Below are positions 36,591-44,571 of a stretch of 64,000 nt of DNA, one piece after another. This stretch comes from Rhodovulum sp. ES.010 (GTDB lineage Bacteria; Pseudomonadota; Alphaproteobacteria; Rhodobacterales; Rhodobacteraceae), in NCBI RefSeq assembly GCF_900142935.1, contig NZ_FSRS01000001.1:816001-880000 (forward strand). The letters are read 5' to 3'. Both the position numbers and the translations under genes were made by a program. The notes beneath the pieces are model-generated. The model was given only the letters and a program-made list of their open reading frames with translations. It was not told the DNA's origin and did not search any database. Position 1 is the first letter of the stretch, and each line of letters opens with the position of its first letter.

Positions 36591-37958
36591 TCAGGCCCTT
36601 TCGAAGCCGCGGGCCACTTCCCAGTCGGTCACGCGGCGGTCGTATTCGGATTGTTCCCAGCGAGCGGCGTGGACGTAGTGGTCGATCACGTCGTCGCCCA
36701 ACGCGGCACGGAGCATGGCGGAGCCGTCGGCGGTCTCGATGGCGGCGCGTAATGTCTTGGGTATTTCGCGAATGCCCTCGCCGGTATAGGCGTCGCCGGT
36801 GAATTCGGGCTCCAAGTCCAGCCCTTCCTCGATGCCCGCAAGCCCCGCGGCGATCTGGGCGGCGAAGGCGAGATAGGGGTTGAGATCGGCGCCCCCCACC
36901 CGGTTCTCGATGCGGATCGCCTTGGAGTTCTCGCCCACCAGCCGGTAGCCCGCCGTGCGGTTGTCGCGCGACCAGACGGCCTTGGTCGGCGCGAAGGTGC
37001 CCGCGACGTAACGCTTGTAGCTGTTGATGTTGGGCGCGAGGAACAATGTGAAGTCGGAGGCGTATTTCAACAGCCCCGCCACATAGGCGCGCATCGTGTC
37101 GGCCATGCCGTGCGGGTCCCCCTCGTCGAGGAACAGCGGCACGCCGTCCGAAGACCAGATCGACTGGTGGATGTGGCAGGAGGATCCGGCCGGATCGTCG
37201 GCATATTTTGCCATGAAGGTCACGGCGTGGCCCAGCTTCAGCGCGATCTCCTTGACCGCCTGCTTGGTGATGACATGAGTGTCGGCGCTGTCGAGCGCAT
37301 CGGAGTACTTGACGTTGATCTCGTGCTGTCCGGCCCAGGCCTCGCCCTTGGAGTTCTCGACAAGGATGCCGGCGCCGTAGAGCCCGTTGCGCACGGCGCG
37401 CATCAGGGTTTCCTCGCGCGCCGTCGTGAACAGGTGGTAGTCCTCGTTGTAAGGACTCGTCGGCGTGAGGTCGCGATAGCCGCCGTCATGGGCCTCTTCG
37501 AAGCCCTGGCGGAAGACGTAGAACTCCAGTTCCGAAGCCACCTTGCAGTCCATGCCCTTCTCGGCCAGTCGGGCCAGTTGCGCCTTCAGGATCGCCCGCG
37601 GCGAAACCGCGATCGGCCGGCTGCCGTCATGTTCCAGCGTGTCGCAGATCACCAGCGCCGCGCCGGGGGCCCAGGGGGTGAGGCGCAGCGTCGAGAGGTC
37701 GGGCTTCATCATGTAGTCGCCGTAGCCCTGCGCCCAGCTGGCCGACGCGTACCCTGGCACCGGCTCCATCTCCTGGTCGACGGTCAGCAGATAGTTGCAG
37801 GAATGAGTCTCGTGCACACCGTGTTCCACGAAATGCCGCGCATGGAAGCGCTTGCCCATCAGCCGGCCCTGCATGTCGATCTGGGCCATCATCACGGTAT
37901 CGATCTGGCCGTCGTCGACCAGCTTGGTCAGCGCGTCAAGGGTCAGGTTGCCGGGCAT
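36591..37958 (-). CDS. Glutamine-synthetase-family gamma-glutamyl-amine ligase
   Basis: This ATP-dependent ligase of the GS superfamily has 455 residues. The core has ASELEFYVF, EVENSKG-like ENSKGEAWAGQHEIN, the ATP-site HIHQSIW, NRTAGYRL and IENRVGGADLNPYLAFAA. The C-terminus lacks the adenylylation site of GlnA. This form resembles PuuA and GlnA4-type enzymes that join glutamate to polyamines or ethanolamine, not nitrogen-assimilating GS. Its neighbours (TRAP importer, ALDH, ADH) support catabolic glutamylation of an amine; the amine itself is not readable. Confidence 0.88.
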   Translation of the reverse strand: MPGNLTLDALTKLVDDGQIDTVMMAQIDMQGRLMGKRFHARHFVEHGVHETHSCNYLLTVDQEMEPVPGYASASWAQGYGDYMMKPDLSTLRLTPWAPGAALVICDTLEHDGSRPIAVSPRAILKAQLARLAEKGMDCKVASELEFYVFRQGFEEAHDGGYRDLTPTSPYNEDYHLFTTAREETLMRAVRNGLYGAGILVENSKGEAWAGQHEINVKYSDALDSADTHVITKQAVKEIALKLGHAVTFMAKYADDPAGSSCHIHQSIWSSDGVPLFLDEGDPHGMADTMRAYVAGLLKYASDFTLFLAPNINSYKRYVAGTFAPTKAVWSRDNRTAGYRLVGENSKAIRIENRVGGADLNPYLAFAAQIAAGLAGIEEGLDLEPEFTGDAYTGEGIREIPKTLRAAIETADGSAMLRAALGDDVIDHYVHAARWEQSEYDRRVTDWEVARGFERA

Positions 37959-37989
37959 CGGGGCCTCTTTGGTCTTGCGGTGACGGAAA

Positions 37990-38015
37990 GGGGGCGCCCC
38001 GGCCGGGGCGCCCCC
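37990..38015 (-). terminator. Intercistronic GC hairpin after dctP
   Basis: GGGGGCGCCCC-GGCC-GGGGCGCCCCC is a perfect 11-bp hairpin, followed on the minus strand by TTTCC. It lies between dctP and the ligase gene inside the operon, so it likely limits read-through or protects the dctP mRNA end rather than ending the transcript outright. Confidence 0.6.
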
Positions 38016-38021
38016 TCAGGC

Positions 38022-39062
38022 TTACGCCTGGCTGTAGCGGTAAGGCCGGCCGGCCTTCTGCATGTCAGCGTTGTACTGCTTGAAGATCTCGACGACGCGG
38101 GCCTTGGTCTCGGACTCCGCGGCGATCTCGTCCCAGAAGGTCCGGGCCGCCTCCTCGACCTGGTCCCATTCGGAATCGGGGATCGAGGTCAGCTCCATCT
38201 TCTCGCCGTCGACGCGCAGCCGCGCCTCGCCGCCCCAGTACCACCACTGGCGGTAGTAATGCGACTGCTCGAAGCAGACCCGCATCAGCGCCTGAAGCCG
38301 TTCCGGCACCTCGTTCCAGCGGTCCTGGTTGGCGAAGAAATGGCCGATCCAGGCGCCCGAGATGTTGTTGGTGAGGAAGTAGTTGGTCACGTCGGCCCAG
38401 CCCACCGTGTAATCCTCGGTGATGCCCGACCAGGCGACGCCATCGAGTTCGCCGGTCTGCACCGCGACCTCGATATCCTCCCAGGGGAGCGTCACCGGCA
38501 CCACGCCGAACTGCGACAGGAACCGCCCCGCGGTCGGGAAGGTGAAAACCCGCTTGCCCTTGAGGTCCTCGAGCGAGCGGATCGGGTCCTTGGTGGCGAA
38601 ATGGCACGGGTCCCAGGCGCCGGCCGAGATGTGCTGAACCCCGACCTTGGCGTATTCTTCGGCCCAGATGTCGTTCAGGCCGTACTGGTTGAACAGCACC
38701 GGCACGTCGAGCGAGTAGCGCGAGGCGAAGGGGAAATAGCCGCCGAACACCGTCACCTCGGTCGGCGAGGCCATCGAGTCGTCGTCGGACTGCACCGCGT
38801 CGATCGTGCCCGACTGCATCGCGCGGAACAGCTCGCCCGTGGGCACCAGCTGGTCGGCGGTGTAGAGTTCGATCTCCATCTCGTCGCCGGCGATCTTGTT
38901 GAAGGTGTCGATCGCGGGCTTGATCACATGCTCGGCGAGCGCCGGGCCGGCATAGGTCTGCATCCGCCAGCGGATCGTCGATTGCGCGATGGCGGGCGCG
39001 GCAAGGCCGGCGGCGGCGGCGCCGACGCCGGCGGCGGCAAGGAACTTGCGTCTTGTGGTCAT
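38022..39062 (-). CDS. TRAP transporter substrate-binding protein (DctP family)
   Basis: This periplasmic solute-binding protein of a TRAP transporter has 346 residues. The N-terminus has a Tat-like signal (TTRRKFLAAAGVGAAAAGLA, cleavage near AIAQ). Mature features are the FNKIAGDEMEIELYTADQLV strand-helix and the ligand-contact Arg region around FPTAGRFLSQFG, typical of DctP proteins for organic acids or related solutes. It is downstream of the permease genes. The ligand is probably a small amino or hydroxy compound, given the enzyme genes beside it (inference). Confidence 0.93.
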   Translation of the reverse strand: MTTRRKFLAAAGVGAAAAGLAAPAIAQSTIRWRMQTYAGPALAEHVIKPAIDTFNKIAGDEMEIELYTADQLVPTGELFRAMQSGTIDAVQSDDDSMASPTEVTVFGGYFPFASRYSLDVPVLFNQYGLNDIWAEEYAKVGVQHISAGAWDPCHFATKDPIRSLEDLKGKRVFTFPTAGRFLSQFGVVPVTLPWEDIEVAVQTGELDGVAWSGITEDYTVGWADVTNYFLTNNISGAWIGHFFANQDRWNEVPERLQALMRVCFEQSHYYRQWWYWGGEARLRVDGEKMELTSIPDSEWDQVEEAARTFWDEIAAESETKARVVEIFKQYNADMQKAGRPYRYSQA

Positions 39063-39126
39063 CGTCTCACTCCTTGTTGGTGGGGCGTCCCTGCCCCGTT
39101 TTCGGGCCCCTTTGCCGGGGCTCTTG

Positions 39127-40629
39127 TCATCTCGAATAGACCAGTTCCGGCAGCCACAGCGCGATCTGGGGGAAGGCCATGATCGTCGCCAGCGCCACGA
39201 TCATCACGCCGACGAAGGGAATGATCGAGGCGTAGATGTCCTTGAGCCCGATCTCCTTGGGCGCCATCGCCTTCATCAGGAACAGGTTGTAGCCGAAGGG
39301 CGGCGTCATGTAGGCGATCTGCGTGGTGATCGTGTAGAGCACCCCGTACCAGATCAGGTCGAAGCCGAGCGCGTCGACCAGCGGGATGTAGAGCGGCGCC
39401 ACGATCACCAGCATCGCGGTGTCGTCGAGGAAGGTGCCCATCAGCAGGAAGCTGAGCTGCATCAGGATCAGGATCATCCAGGGGTCGAGGCCCAACTGCT
39501 CGGTGAACAGGTTCTCGATCGCCCGGACCGCCCCCAGCCCGTCGAACACCGCGCCGAAGGCCAGGGCCGCGAGGATGATCCACATGAACATGCAGGAGAC
39601 GGCAAGCGTCTGGCGGACCGAGTTCTCGAACACCTCGCGCGTCATGCGCCCCTTGACCACCGCCGCGACGAACGCGGTCAGCGCCCCGATGGCCGAGCTT
39701 TCCACCAGCGAGGTCCAGCCGTTGACGAAAGGCACCATCATCACCGCGAAGATCACCAGCGGCAGCAGGCCCGCGAACAGCAGCCGGTATTTCTCGCGCA
39801 TGAAGATGTCGAGATGCAGGAAGGACAGCTTGCGGGTCAGCCAGGCGGCAAGCCCGAGGCCCAGCCCCGCCAACAGCGCGTTCTCAGGCAGCAGGACGCC
39901 CGCGTAGACCAGCGCCGGCAGACCGATCAGCGCGCCGATCACCAGGAAGTTGATCTGCACCGGGCGGTCCGAGACCCGGTCGTATTCGGCCAGTTCGTCA
40001 TGGCTCATCGCCGGACCGAGCCTGGGCGTGATCCGGCAGCGCAGATAAATGTAGATGATGAACATCGCCGCCATCATCAACCCCGGCAGGATCCCCGCCA
40101 GCCACAGTTGCCCGACCGGCTGACGCGCGATCATCGCATAGAGCACAAGCACGACAGAGGGCGGCACGAGGATCCCGAGCGACGATCCCGCCTGGATCAC
40201 GCCGGTCACCATCCGCTTGTCATAGGCGCGTTTCAGCAGTTCCGGCAGCGCGATGGTCGCCCCGATCGCCATGCCCGCGACGCTGAGGCCGTTCATCGCC
40301 GAGATCAGAACCATCAGCCCGATGGTCCCGATCGCCAGGCCGCCCGAGACTGTGCCCATCCAGATATGGAACATCCGGTAGAGGTCGTCCGCGATCCGGC
40401 TCTCGGACAGGATGTAGCCCATGAAGATGAACATCGGCAGCGTCAGCAGCGGATACCATTTCATCAACTTCATCGCCGAGGAGAACGGGATGTTCGACCC
40501 GCCCGTCCCCCACAGCGTTAGCGCCGCGATCGCCGCCACAGCGCCGATGGCGCCGAACACCCGCTGGCCGGTGAACAGCATCAGCATCATCGACGCGAAC
40601 ATCAGAAGGGCGATCATCTCGTAGGACAT
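39127..40629 (-). CDS. TRAP transporter large permease (DctM family)
   Basis: This inner-membrane secondary transporter subunit has 500 residues and about 12-13 hydrophobic segments. Family motifs include FMGYILSESRIADDLYR, AGSSLGILVPPSVVLVLYAM and YMTPPFGYNLFLMK. It uses a sodium gradient to import the ligand delivered by DctP. The start at 40629 overlaps the dctQ stop (TGATG); the long upstream reading in this frame is a shadow through dctQ and the hydrolase gene. Confidence 0.94.
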   Translation of the reverse strand: MSYEMIALLMFASMMLMLFTGQRVFGAIGAVAAIAALTLWGTGGSNIPFSSAMKLMKWYPLLTLPMFIFMGYILSESRIADDLYRMFHIWMGTVSGGLAIGTIGLMVLISAMNGLSVAGMAIGATIALPELLKRAYDKRMVTGVIQAGSSLGILVPPSVVLVLYAMIARQPVGQLWLAGILPGLMMAAMFIIYIYLRCRITPRLGPAMSHDELAEYDRVSDRPVQINFLVIGALIGLPALVYAGVLLPENALLAGLGLGLAAWLTRKLSFLHLDIFMREKYRLLFAGLLPLVIFAVMMVPFVNGWTSLVESSAIGALTAFVAAVVKGRMTREVFENSVRQTLAVSCMFMWIILAALAFGAVFDGLGAVRAIENLFTEQLGLDPWMILILMQLSFLLMGTFLDDTAMLVIVAPLYIPLVDALGFDLIWYGVLYTITTQIAYMTPPFGYNLFLMKAMAPKEIGLKDIYASIIPFVGVMIVALATIMAFPQIALWLPELVYSR

Positions 40630-41135
40630 CAAATCTCGATATCCCTGATATGCGCGATGTCCTTGAACAGCTCCGAGATCGCCTGCAGCAGCATCAGCCC
40701 GATACCGATGCACATGATCGTCTTGATCGGCCAGAGCACGGGGCGCCAGGCGGTCGGGCTGCGCTCGGTGTATTGCAGGCTGTAAAGCAGGCTGTCGATG
40801 CCGCCATAAAGCAGCACGCCGAGAAAGAAGATCAGAAACAGCACCGTGAAACTGTCCACCCAGGCGCGCGTGGTGACCGACCAGCGGCCGTAGAACAGGT
40901 CCATCCGGACGTTCGAGCCGAGCTGCATCGAGTAGGGCCCGCCCATGATGTAATAGGCGACCATGGCGAACTGGGCCATCTCCAGTGTCCAGAGCGAAGG
41001 CAGGAAGTAGGTCTTTGAGATCGACGACCAAAGCAGGATCGCCGCCATCACGAAGATGCCGTACATCATCACCCGGCCGATGTGATAGTTCGCACCATCG
41101 ACGATGCGGACATAGGCACGCATGAAGGCGGTCAT
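40629..41135 (-). CDS. TRAP transporter small permease (DctQ family)
   Basis: This four-helix small TRAP subunit has 168 residues, with membrane segments near residues 25-45, 55-75, 95-115 and 140-160 and the family EMAQFAMVAYYIMGGPYSMQ stretch. It complexes with DctM in the inner membrane. The ATG at 41135 overlaps the hydrolase stop (ATGA) and its stop overlaps dctM, so all three are translationally coupled. Confidence 0.92.
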   Translation of the reverse strand: MTAFMRAYVRIVDGANYHIGRVMMYGIFVMAAILLWSSISKTYFLPSLWTLEMAQFAMVAYYIMGGPYSMQLGSNVRMDLFYGRWSVTTRAWVDSFTVLFLIFFLGVLLYGGIDSLLYSLQYTERSPTAWRPVLWPIKTIMCIGIGLMLLQAISELFKDIAHIRDIEI

Positions 41136-41893
41136 GCCCCCGCCCCCTGTCCCAGATCGGCCCGCGCCGCGGCGACCCACTCGGCCAGCATCCGCCCCAT
41201 CGCGGCCTCGGCCTCCGCATCGGCGACAAGGTCGTTGCGGATCTCCAACATGACGTTGAGGCGCCCCCTCTCCACCCCGTGCCGACGAAGTGTATGGGTG
41301 ACCCCGTGTTCCGGTCCATAGGGATCGTTGCGCCCGGCGCGGCGCCCGGCGGGCGGCCGGGCCAGCATCGCATCCGCAAGGCGGCTGTCGCTATCGTGAA
41401 CGATGCCGATTTCCACCGCGCGCCGCGTCCCGTGCCAGACCGGGGTGAAGCTATGCACCGTGACCAGCGCCGCCTTTGGCCGCGCGGCGTAAACCTCTTC
41501 GATGGCGGCATGGAACGGCACGTAGTACCGCCGCCCACGCGCGGCCCGGTGCGCCATGGTCAAGCCGGCATTGCCCGGTATGGTAACGGTTTCCGTGCGC
41601 TTCGGCATCGCCTCGGCCGAGCCCTCGGGGCGGTTCACGTCATGGACCAGACGCGAAACGGCAGCCGCCACCAGCGGCGCGTCCAGCGCACCCGACAGGG
41701 CGCGTGCAACACCCAACGCGCCGGGGTCCCAGGCGGCGTGGCTCGCCTCGTCGCCGGGCGCAAGGCCCAGCCGGGCGAGCCCGGGCGGGATGGCGTTTGA
41801 CGCATGGTCGCACACCACGACGAACGGACCCGCACCGCCGGCATTCTCCACCAGCGGCCGATGCTCCGACGCGTCGCTCCCATGTTCGGGCAT
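41132..41893 (-). CDS. N-formylglutamate amidohydrolase family hydrolase
   Basis: This 253-residue zinc amidohydrolase is of the HutG/FGase family. Features: VVVCDHASNAIPPGLARLGL at the start, HDVNRPEGSAEAMP and VTVHSFTPVWHG with metal-type His residues. Family members hydrolyse N-formyl or N-acyl glutamate. It is the first gene of the seven-gene unit and is not near any histidine-utilisation genes, so a role in releasing glutamate from a glutamyl conjugate is an inference from context. Divergent from the RpiR regulator. Confidence 0.87.
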   Translation of the reverse strand: MPEHGSDASEHRPLVENAGGAGPFVVVCDHASNAIPPGLARLGLAPGDEASHAAWDPGALGVARALSGALDAPLVAAAVSRLVHDVNRPEGSAEAMPKRTETVTIPGNAGLTMAHRAARGRRYYVPFHAAIEEVYAARPKAALVTVHSFTPVWHGTRRAVEIGIVHDSDSRLADAMLARPPAGRRAGRNDPYGPEHGVTHTLRRHGVERGRLNVMLEIRNDLVADAEAEAAMGRMLAEWVAAARADLGQGAGA

Positions 41894-41955
41894 GCAAGAC
41901 TCCCTGTTGCCCGAACAGGTTTCTTCACCGCCTACACACCTGTCAATTCCTTTCC

Positions 41956-41971
41956 TGAAACTTCCTCTTCA
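41956..41971. promoter_or_regulatory. Candidate RpiR operator (TGAA-N8-TTCA)
   Basis: TGAAACTTCCTCTTCA lies in the 122-base gap between the hydrolase and rpiR genes, near a TATATT -10-like box at 41991. RpiR/MurR proteins often bind AT-rich TGAA...TTCA palindromes. The match is imperfect and single. Confidence 0.3.
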
Positions 41972-42015
41972 ACCATTTTCGACCTGACGCTATATTGAGC
42001 AAAAGAGGTCCGATC

Positions 42016-42888
42016 TTGCCCGGAGACGCCCCAACCATCGCCGACCGCCTGCAGGCGCGGCTCGACGAGCTGACCCGCGCCGAGTGTCAGCTCGCCCATG
42101 CGATTCTCGAAAGCTACCCGGTCTCCGGCCTCGGCACGATCACGGAGCTGGCCCAGGCCGCCGAGGTCTCGACCCCGACGGTGGCGCGCATGGTGCAGAA
42201 GCTGGGCTTCAAGGGCTATGCCGAGTTCCAGCGCGCGCTGAGATCCGAACTAGAGGCGCGGATATCCGGCCCCGTCGCCCGGCGCGAGACCTGGGCCGAG
42301 GGCGCGCCGGGCGGGCACGCGCTCAACCGCTTCACCGAGGCAGTGATCGGCAATATCCGTCACAGCCTCGCCCAGATCGACACCGCGTGCTTCGACACCG
42401 CCTGCGATCTGATCGCCGACCCCGCACGCCGGGTCCATGTCGTGGGTGGTCGGATCACCCGGACGCTCGCCGATTACCTGTTCCTGCATCTGCAAATGGT
42501 CCGCCCCGGCGTGGTGCCCTTTCATGGCCAGCCCAACGCCTGGGCGCATTCCCTGCTCGATCTGGCGCGCGGCGACGTGCTGGTGATCTTCGACGTGCGC
42601 CGCTACGAGAACGCCACGCTGCGCCTTGCCGAGATGGCCGCCGAGCGCGGCGCCGAGATCGTGCTGTTTACCGATCAGTGGCGCTCGCCCGTCCACCGAC
42701 TGGCGCGGACGGTGCTTACCAGCCGCACAGTGGTCCCTTCGGCCTGGGACTCGTCGGTCACGACGCTGCTGCTCGTCGAGACGCTGATCGCCGCGGTGCA
42801 GGAACGCGGCTGGGGCGAGACGCGGACGCGGATGGAGGGGCTGGACGAGATGTTCGATCGAACCGGATTGTTCCGAAAGTTCACCTGA
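42016..42888 (+). CDS. RpiR/MurR-family transcriptional regulator
   Basis: This 290-residue regulator has an N-terminal helix-turn-helix (TITELAQAAEVSTPTVARMV, then LGFKGYAEFQRAL) and a C-terminal SIS sugar-phosphate-type domain (VHVVGGRITRTLADYLF, DVLVIFDVRRYENATL). It is divergent from the TRAP/glutamylation unit and so its likely regulator. I chose the TTG at 42016 because AAAGAGG lies 8 bases upstream; a TTG at 41995 is the alternative. No ATG starts the domain. The effector is probably the imported compound or a derivative. Confidence 0.9.
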   Translation: MPGDAPTIADRLQARLDELTRAECQLAHAILESYPVSGLGTITELAQAAEVSTPTVARMVQKLGFKGYAEFQRALRSELEARISGPVARRETWAEGAPGGHALNRFTEAVIGNIRHSLAQIDTACFDTACDLIADPARRVHVVGGRITRTLADYLFLHLQMVRPGVVPFHGQPNAWAHSLLDLARGDVLVIFDVRRYENATLRLAEMAAERGAEIVLFTDQWRSPVHRLARTVLTSRTVVPSAWDSSVTTLLLVETLIAAVQERGWGETRTRMEGLDEMFDRTGLFRKFT

Positions 42889-42898
42889 GCCGAAGGGA

Positions 42899-42933
42899 AC
42901 GGGGCGCATGAGGTCACACCTCGTCTGCCCCGT
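42899..42933 (+). terminator. Hairpin after the rpiR gene
   Basis: ACGGGGC and GCCCCGT (7 bp) enclose an inner GAGGT/ACCTC stem; it follows the rpiR stop by 10 bases. No T-run, so moderate support. Confidence 0.4.
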
Positions 42934-43090
42934 GGCGGGGTGACGCGATAGTTGTCGCATAATCCACACGCGCGGCAATGTTATACGCACGGAAAGAGGC
43001 GATGCCTTGTTTGCACCCGACGCATGTGTTTCTCTCGGTCACGAGGGGCAGTGAGATCAAATCCCGACTCCAGAAAGGGAGTGTCTCACG

Positions 43091-43684
43091 ATGACGAAAC
43101 TGACAGCGACTGCAGTTCTTCTTTTGTCGACCACCGGCGCAGCCTTTGCCGCCGGCCCCGAACCGATGCCGCCGCAACCGATGGTGGCAGCGCCGGCGTC
43201 GGCGCCGGCCGTCTCCTGGGACGGCCCGTATGCCGGCGGCCAACTGGGCTATGCCTTCGGCGATTTCAGCCTCGATCCGGGCGATTTCGACGATGACAGC
43301 ATCATCGGCGGCTTCCACATCGGTTATCGCTTCGGCCTCGGCAATGGCTGGTATCTCGGTCCCGAGTTCCAGTACGACTGGGCCGACCTGACCGTCGAAA
43401 GCCTCGGACAGAACGTCGATTTCGACGAGATGGCGCGGCTGAAGCTGGTCGCGGGCCGCGAAGTCGGCCCCCGCGGCCTGATGTACGGCAGCATCGGCTA
43501 TGCCTATGGCGATTACGGCGACCCCGGCGACCTGCTGGACGCCAGCAACGACAGCTGGCTCGCCGGCTTCGGCTACGACTACAGCCTCGGCAACAACTGG
43601 ACCATCGGTGGCGAGTATCAGTACCACGACTTCAACGATGTCGAGGTGCAGACGATCCACCTCAAGGTGGGCTTCCAGTTCTAG
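43091..43684 (+). CDS. Outer-membrane beta-barrel protein (Omp25/OprF-like porin family)
   Basis: This 197-residue outer-membrane protein has a signal peptide (KLTATAVLLLSTTGAAFA) and a Pro-rich stretch, then alternating beta-strand pattern with GFHIGYRFGLGNGWYLGPEFQ and YDYSLGNNWTIGGEYQYHDF. It ends in Phe (LKVGFQF), the outer-membrane insertion signature. It is of the small 8-stranded barrel class; no catalytic motifs. It is followed by a strong terminator, so it is monocistronic. Confidence 0.9.
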   Translation: MTKLTATAVLLLSTTGAAFAAGPEPMPPQPMVAAPASAPAVSWDGPYAGGQLGYAFGDFSLDPGDFDDDSIIGGFHIGYRFGLGNGWYLGPEFQYDWADLTVESLGQNVDFDEMARLKLVAGREVGPRGLMYGSIGYAYGDYGDPGDLLDASNDSWLAGFGYDYSLGNNWTIGGEYQYHDFNDVEVQTIHLKVGFQF

Positions 43685-43704
43685 GCCAGCCTACAAACCG
43701 GACG

Positions 43705-43742
43705 GCGACGGCCGCGGCAAGACCTGCCGCGGCCGTCGCTTT
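43705..43742 (+). terminator. Strong rho-independent terminator after the barrel gene
   Basis: GCGACGGCCGCGGCA and TGCCGCGGCCGTCGC form a perfect 15-bp stem with an AGACC loop, followed by TTT. It lies 21 bases after the stop codon. Confidence 0.85.
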
Positions 43743-43782
43743 CAGAACGCCGCTCTCCGCGCGCCGATCGCGGGCGGGCCGA

Positions 43783-44496
43783 TCACGCTGCCCCCCGGAA
43801 TCCCGTCGCGACCACGAACTTTTCCGAACTGTCCGACCGGCTCGCCGGCGGCTTGACATTCGCGACCTTGTCGAAACGCCGCTTCAGAACCGTCTGCAAC
43901 TCGCTCTCGGCGCCGCCAGCCAGCACTTTGGCGACGAAGGTGCCGCCCTCTTCCAGGACATCGAAGGCAAGCTCGGCCGCCGCCTCGCACAGCGCCACGA
44001 TCCGCAAATGGTCGGTCTGCTTGTGGCCCGACGATGCCGCCGCCATGTCGCTCATCACCACGTCCGCCTTGCCGCCCAGCCAGTCTTTCACCTTGTCGTC
44101 GGCGCCTTCCTCCAGGAAATCCAGACGGTGGATCTCGGCGCCCGGCACCGGCTCCACCTCCTGCAGGTCGATGCCGAGGACACGACCCACCGCCTTGCCG
44201 GGTTTCTCCCCCAGCGCGTTCACCCGCTTCACCGCGACCTGGCACCAGCCGCCCGGCGCGCAGCCGAGGTCCACCACCCGCGCGCCGGGGATCAGGAAGC
44301 GGTACTTGTCGTCGAGTTCGAGGATCTTGTAGGCCGCCCGCCCGCGATAACCGTCGGCCCTCGCGCGTTTTACGTAAGGGTCGTTCAGTTGCCGCTCCAG
44401 CCAGCGCGTGGACGACAGCCGCCGCCCCCGCGCCGTCTTGACCTTGACCTTCAGATCGCGCTGCCCGCGCCCGCTCGACCCGCGCTTGCCTGCCAT
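43783..44496 (-). CDS. rlmE: 23S rRNA (uridine-2552 2'-O)-methyltransferase
   Basis: This SAM-dependent methyltransferase (RrmJ/FtsJ fold) modifies U2552 of 23S rRNA late in 50S assembly. The 237 residues show [19 protein letters not shown], the SAM motif [15 protein letters not shown] and the [11 protein letters not shown] catalytic Asp region, with the Lys-Asp-Lys-Glu tetrad pattern. The start at 44496 ([11 protein letters not shown]) is preferred: the longer reading from 44544 is translated from the repeat element (GGACCAAGAAG gives DQE) and is not conserved. Confidence 0.93.
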   Translation of the reverse strand: MAGKRGSSGRGQRDLKVKVKTARGRRLSSTRWLERQLNDPYVKRARADGYRGRAAYKILELDDKYRFLIPGARVVDLGCAPGGWCQVAVKRVNALGEKPGKAVGRVLGIDLQEVEPVPGAEIHRLDFLEEGADDKVKDWLGGKADVVMSDMAAASSGHKQTDHLRIVALCEAAAELAFDVLEEGGTFVAKVLAGGAESELQTVLKRRFDKVANVKPPASRSDSSEKFVVATGFRGAA

Positions 44497-44528
44497 GCCT
44501 GCCACCCGCGCCCCGGCGCGGCCCCTGT

Positions 44529-44571
44529 CTTCTTCTTGGTCCAAATACTCCTGCGCACCGCCTCGGCGGTG
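44529..44571 (-). repeat. Terminator-like repeat element, copy 3 (downstream of ppx)
   Basis: On the minus strand, a CACCGCC-ga-GGCGGTG hairpin (44556-44571) abuts the ppx stop codon, then GGAGTATTTGGACCAAGAAG (core 44529-44551). The order and orientation relative to the upstream gene match copies 1 and 2. Confidence 0.65.

Noticed and set aside
38989..40521. 510-codon plus-strand frame opposite the TRAP permease
   Set aside because: Composition is dominated by Arg, Gln, His and Asp and no domain is visible, while the minus strand encodes a canonical DctM.
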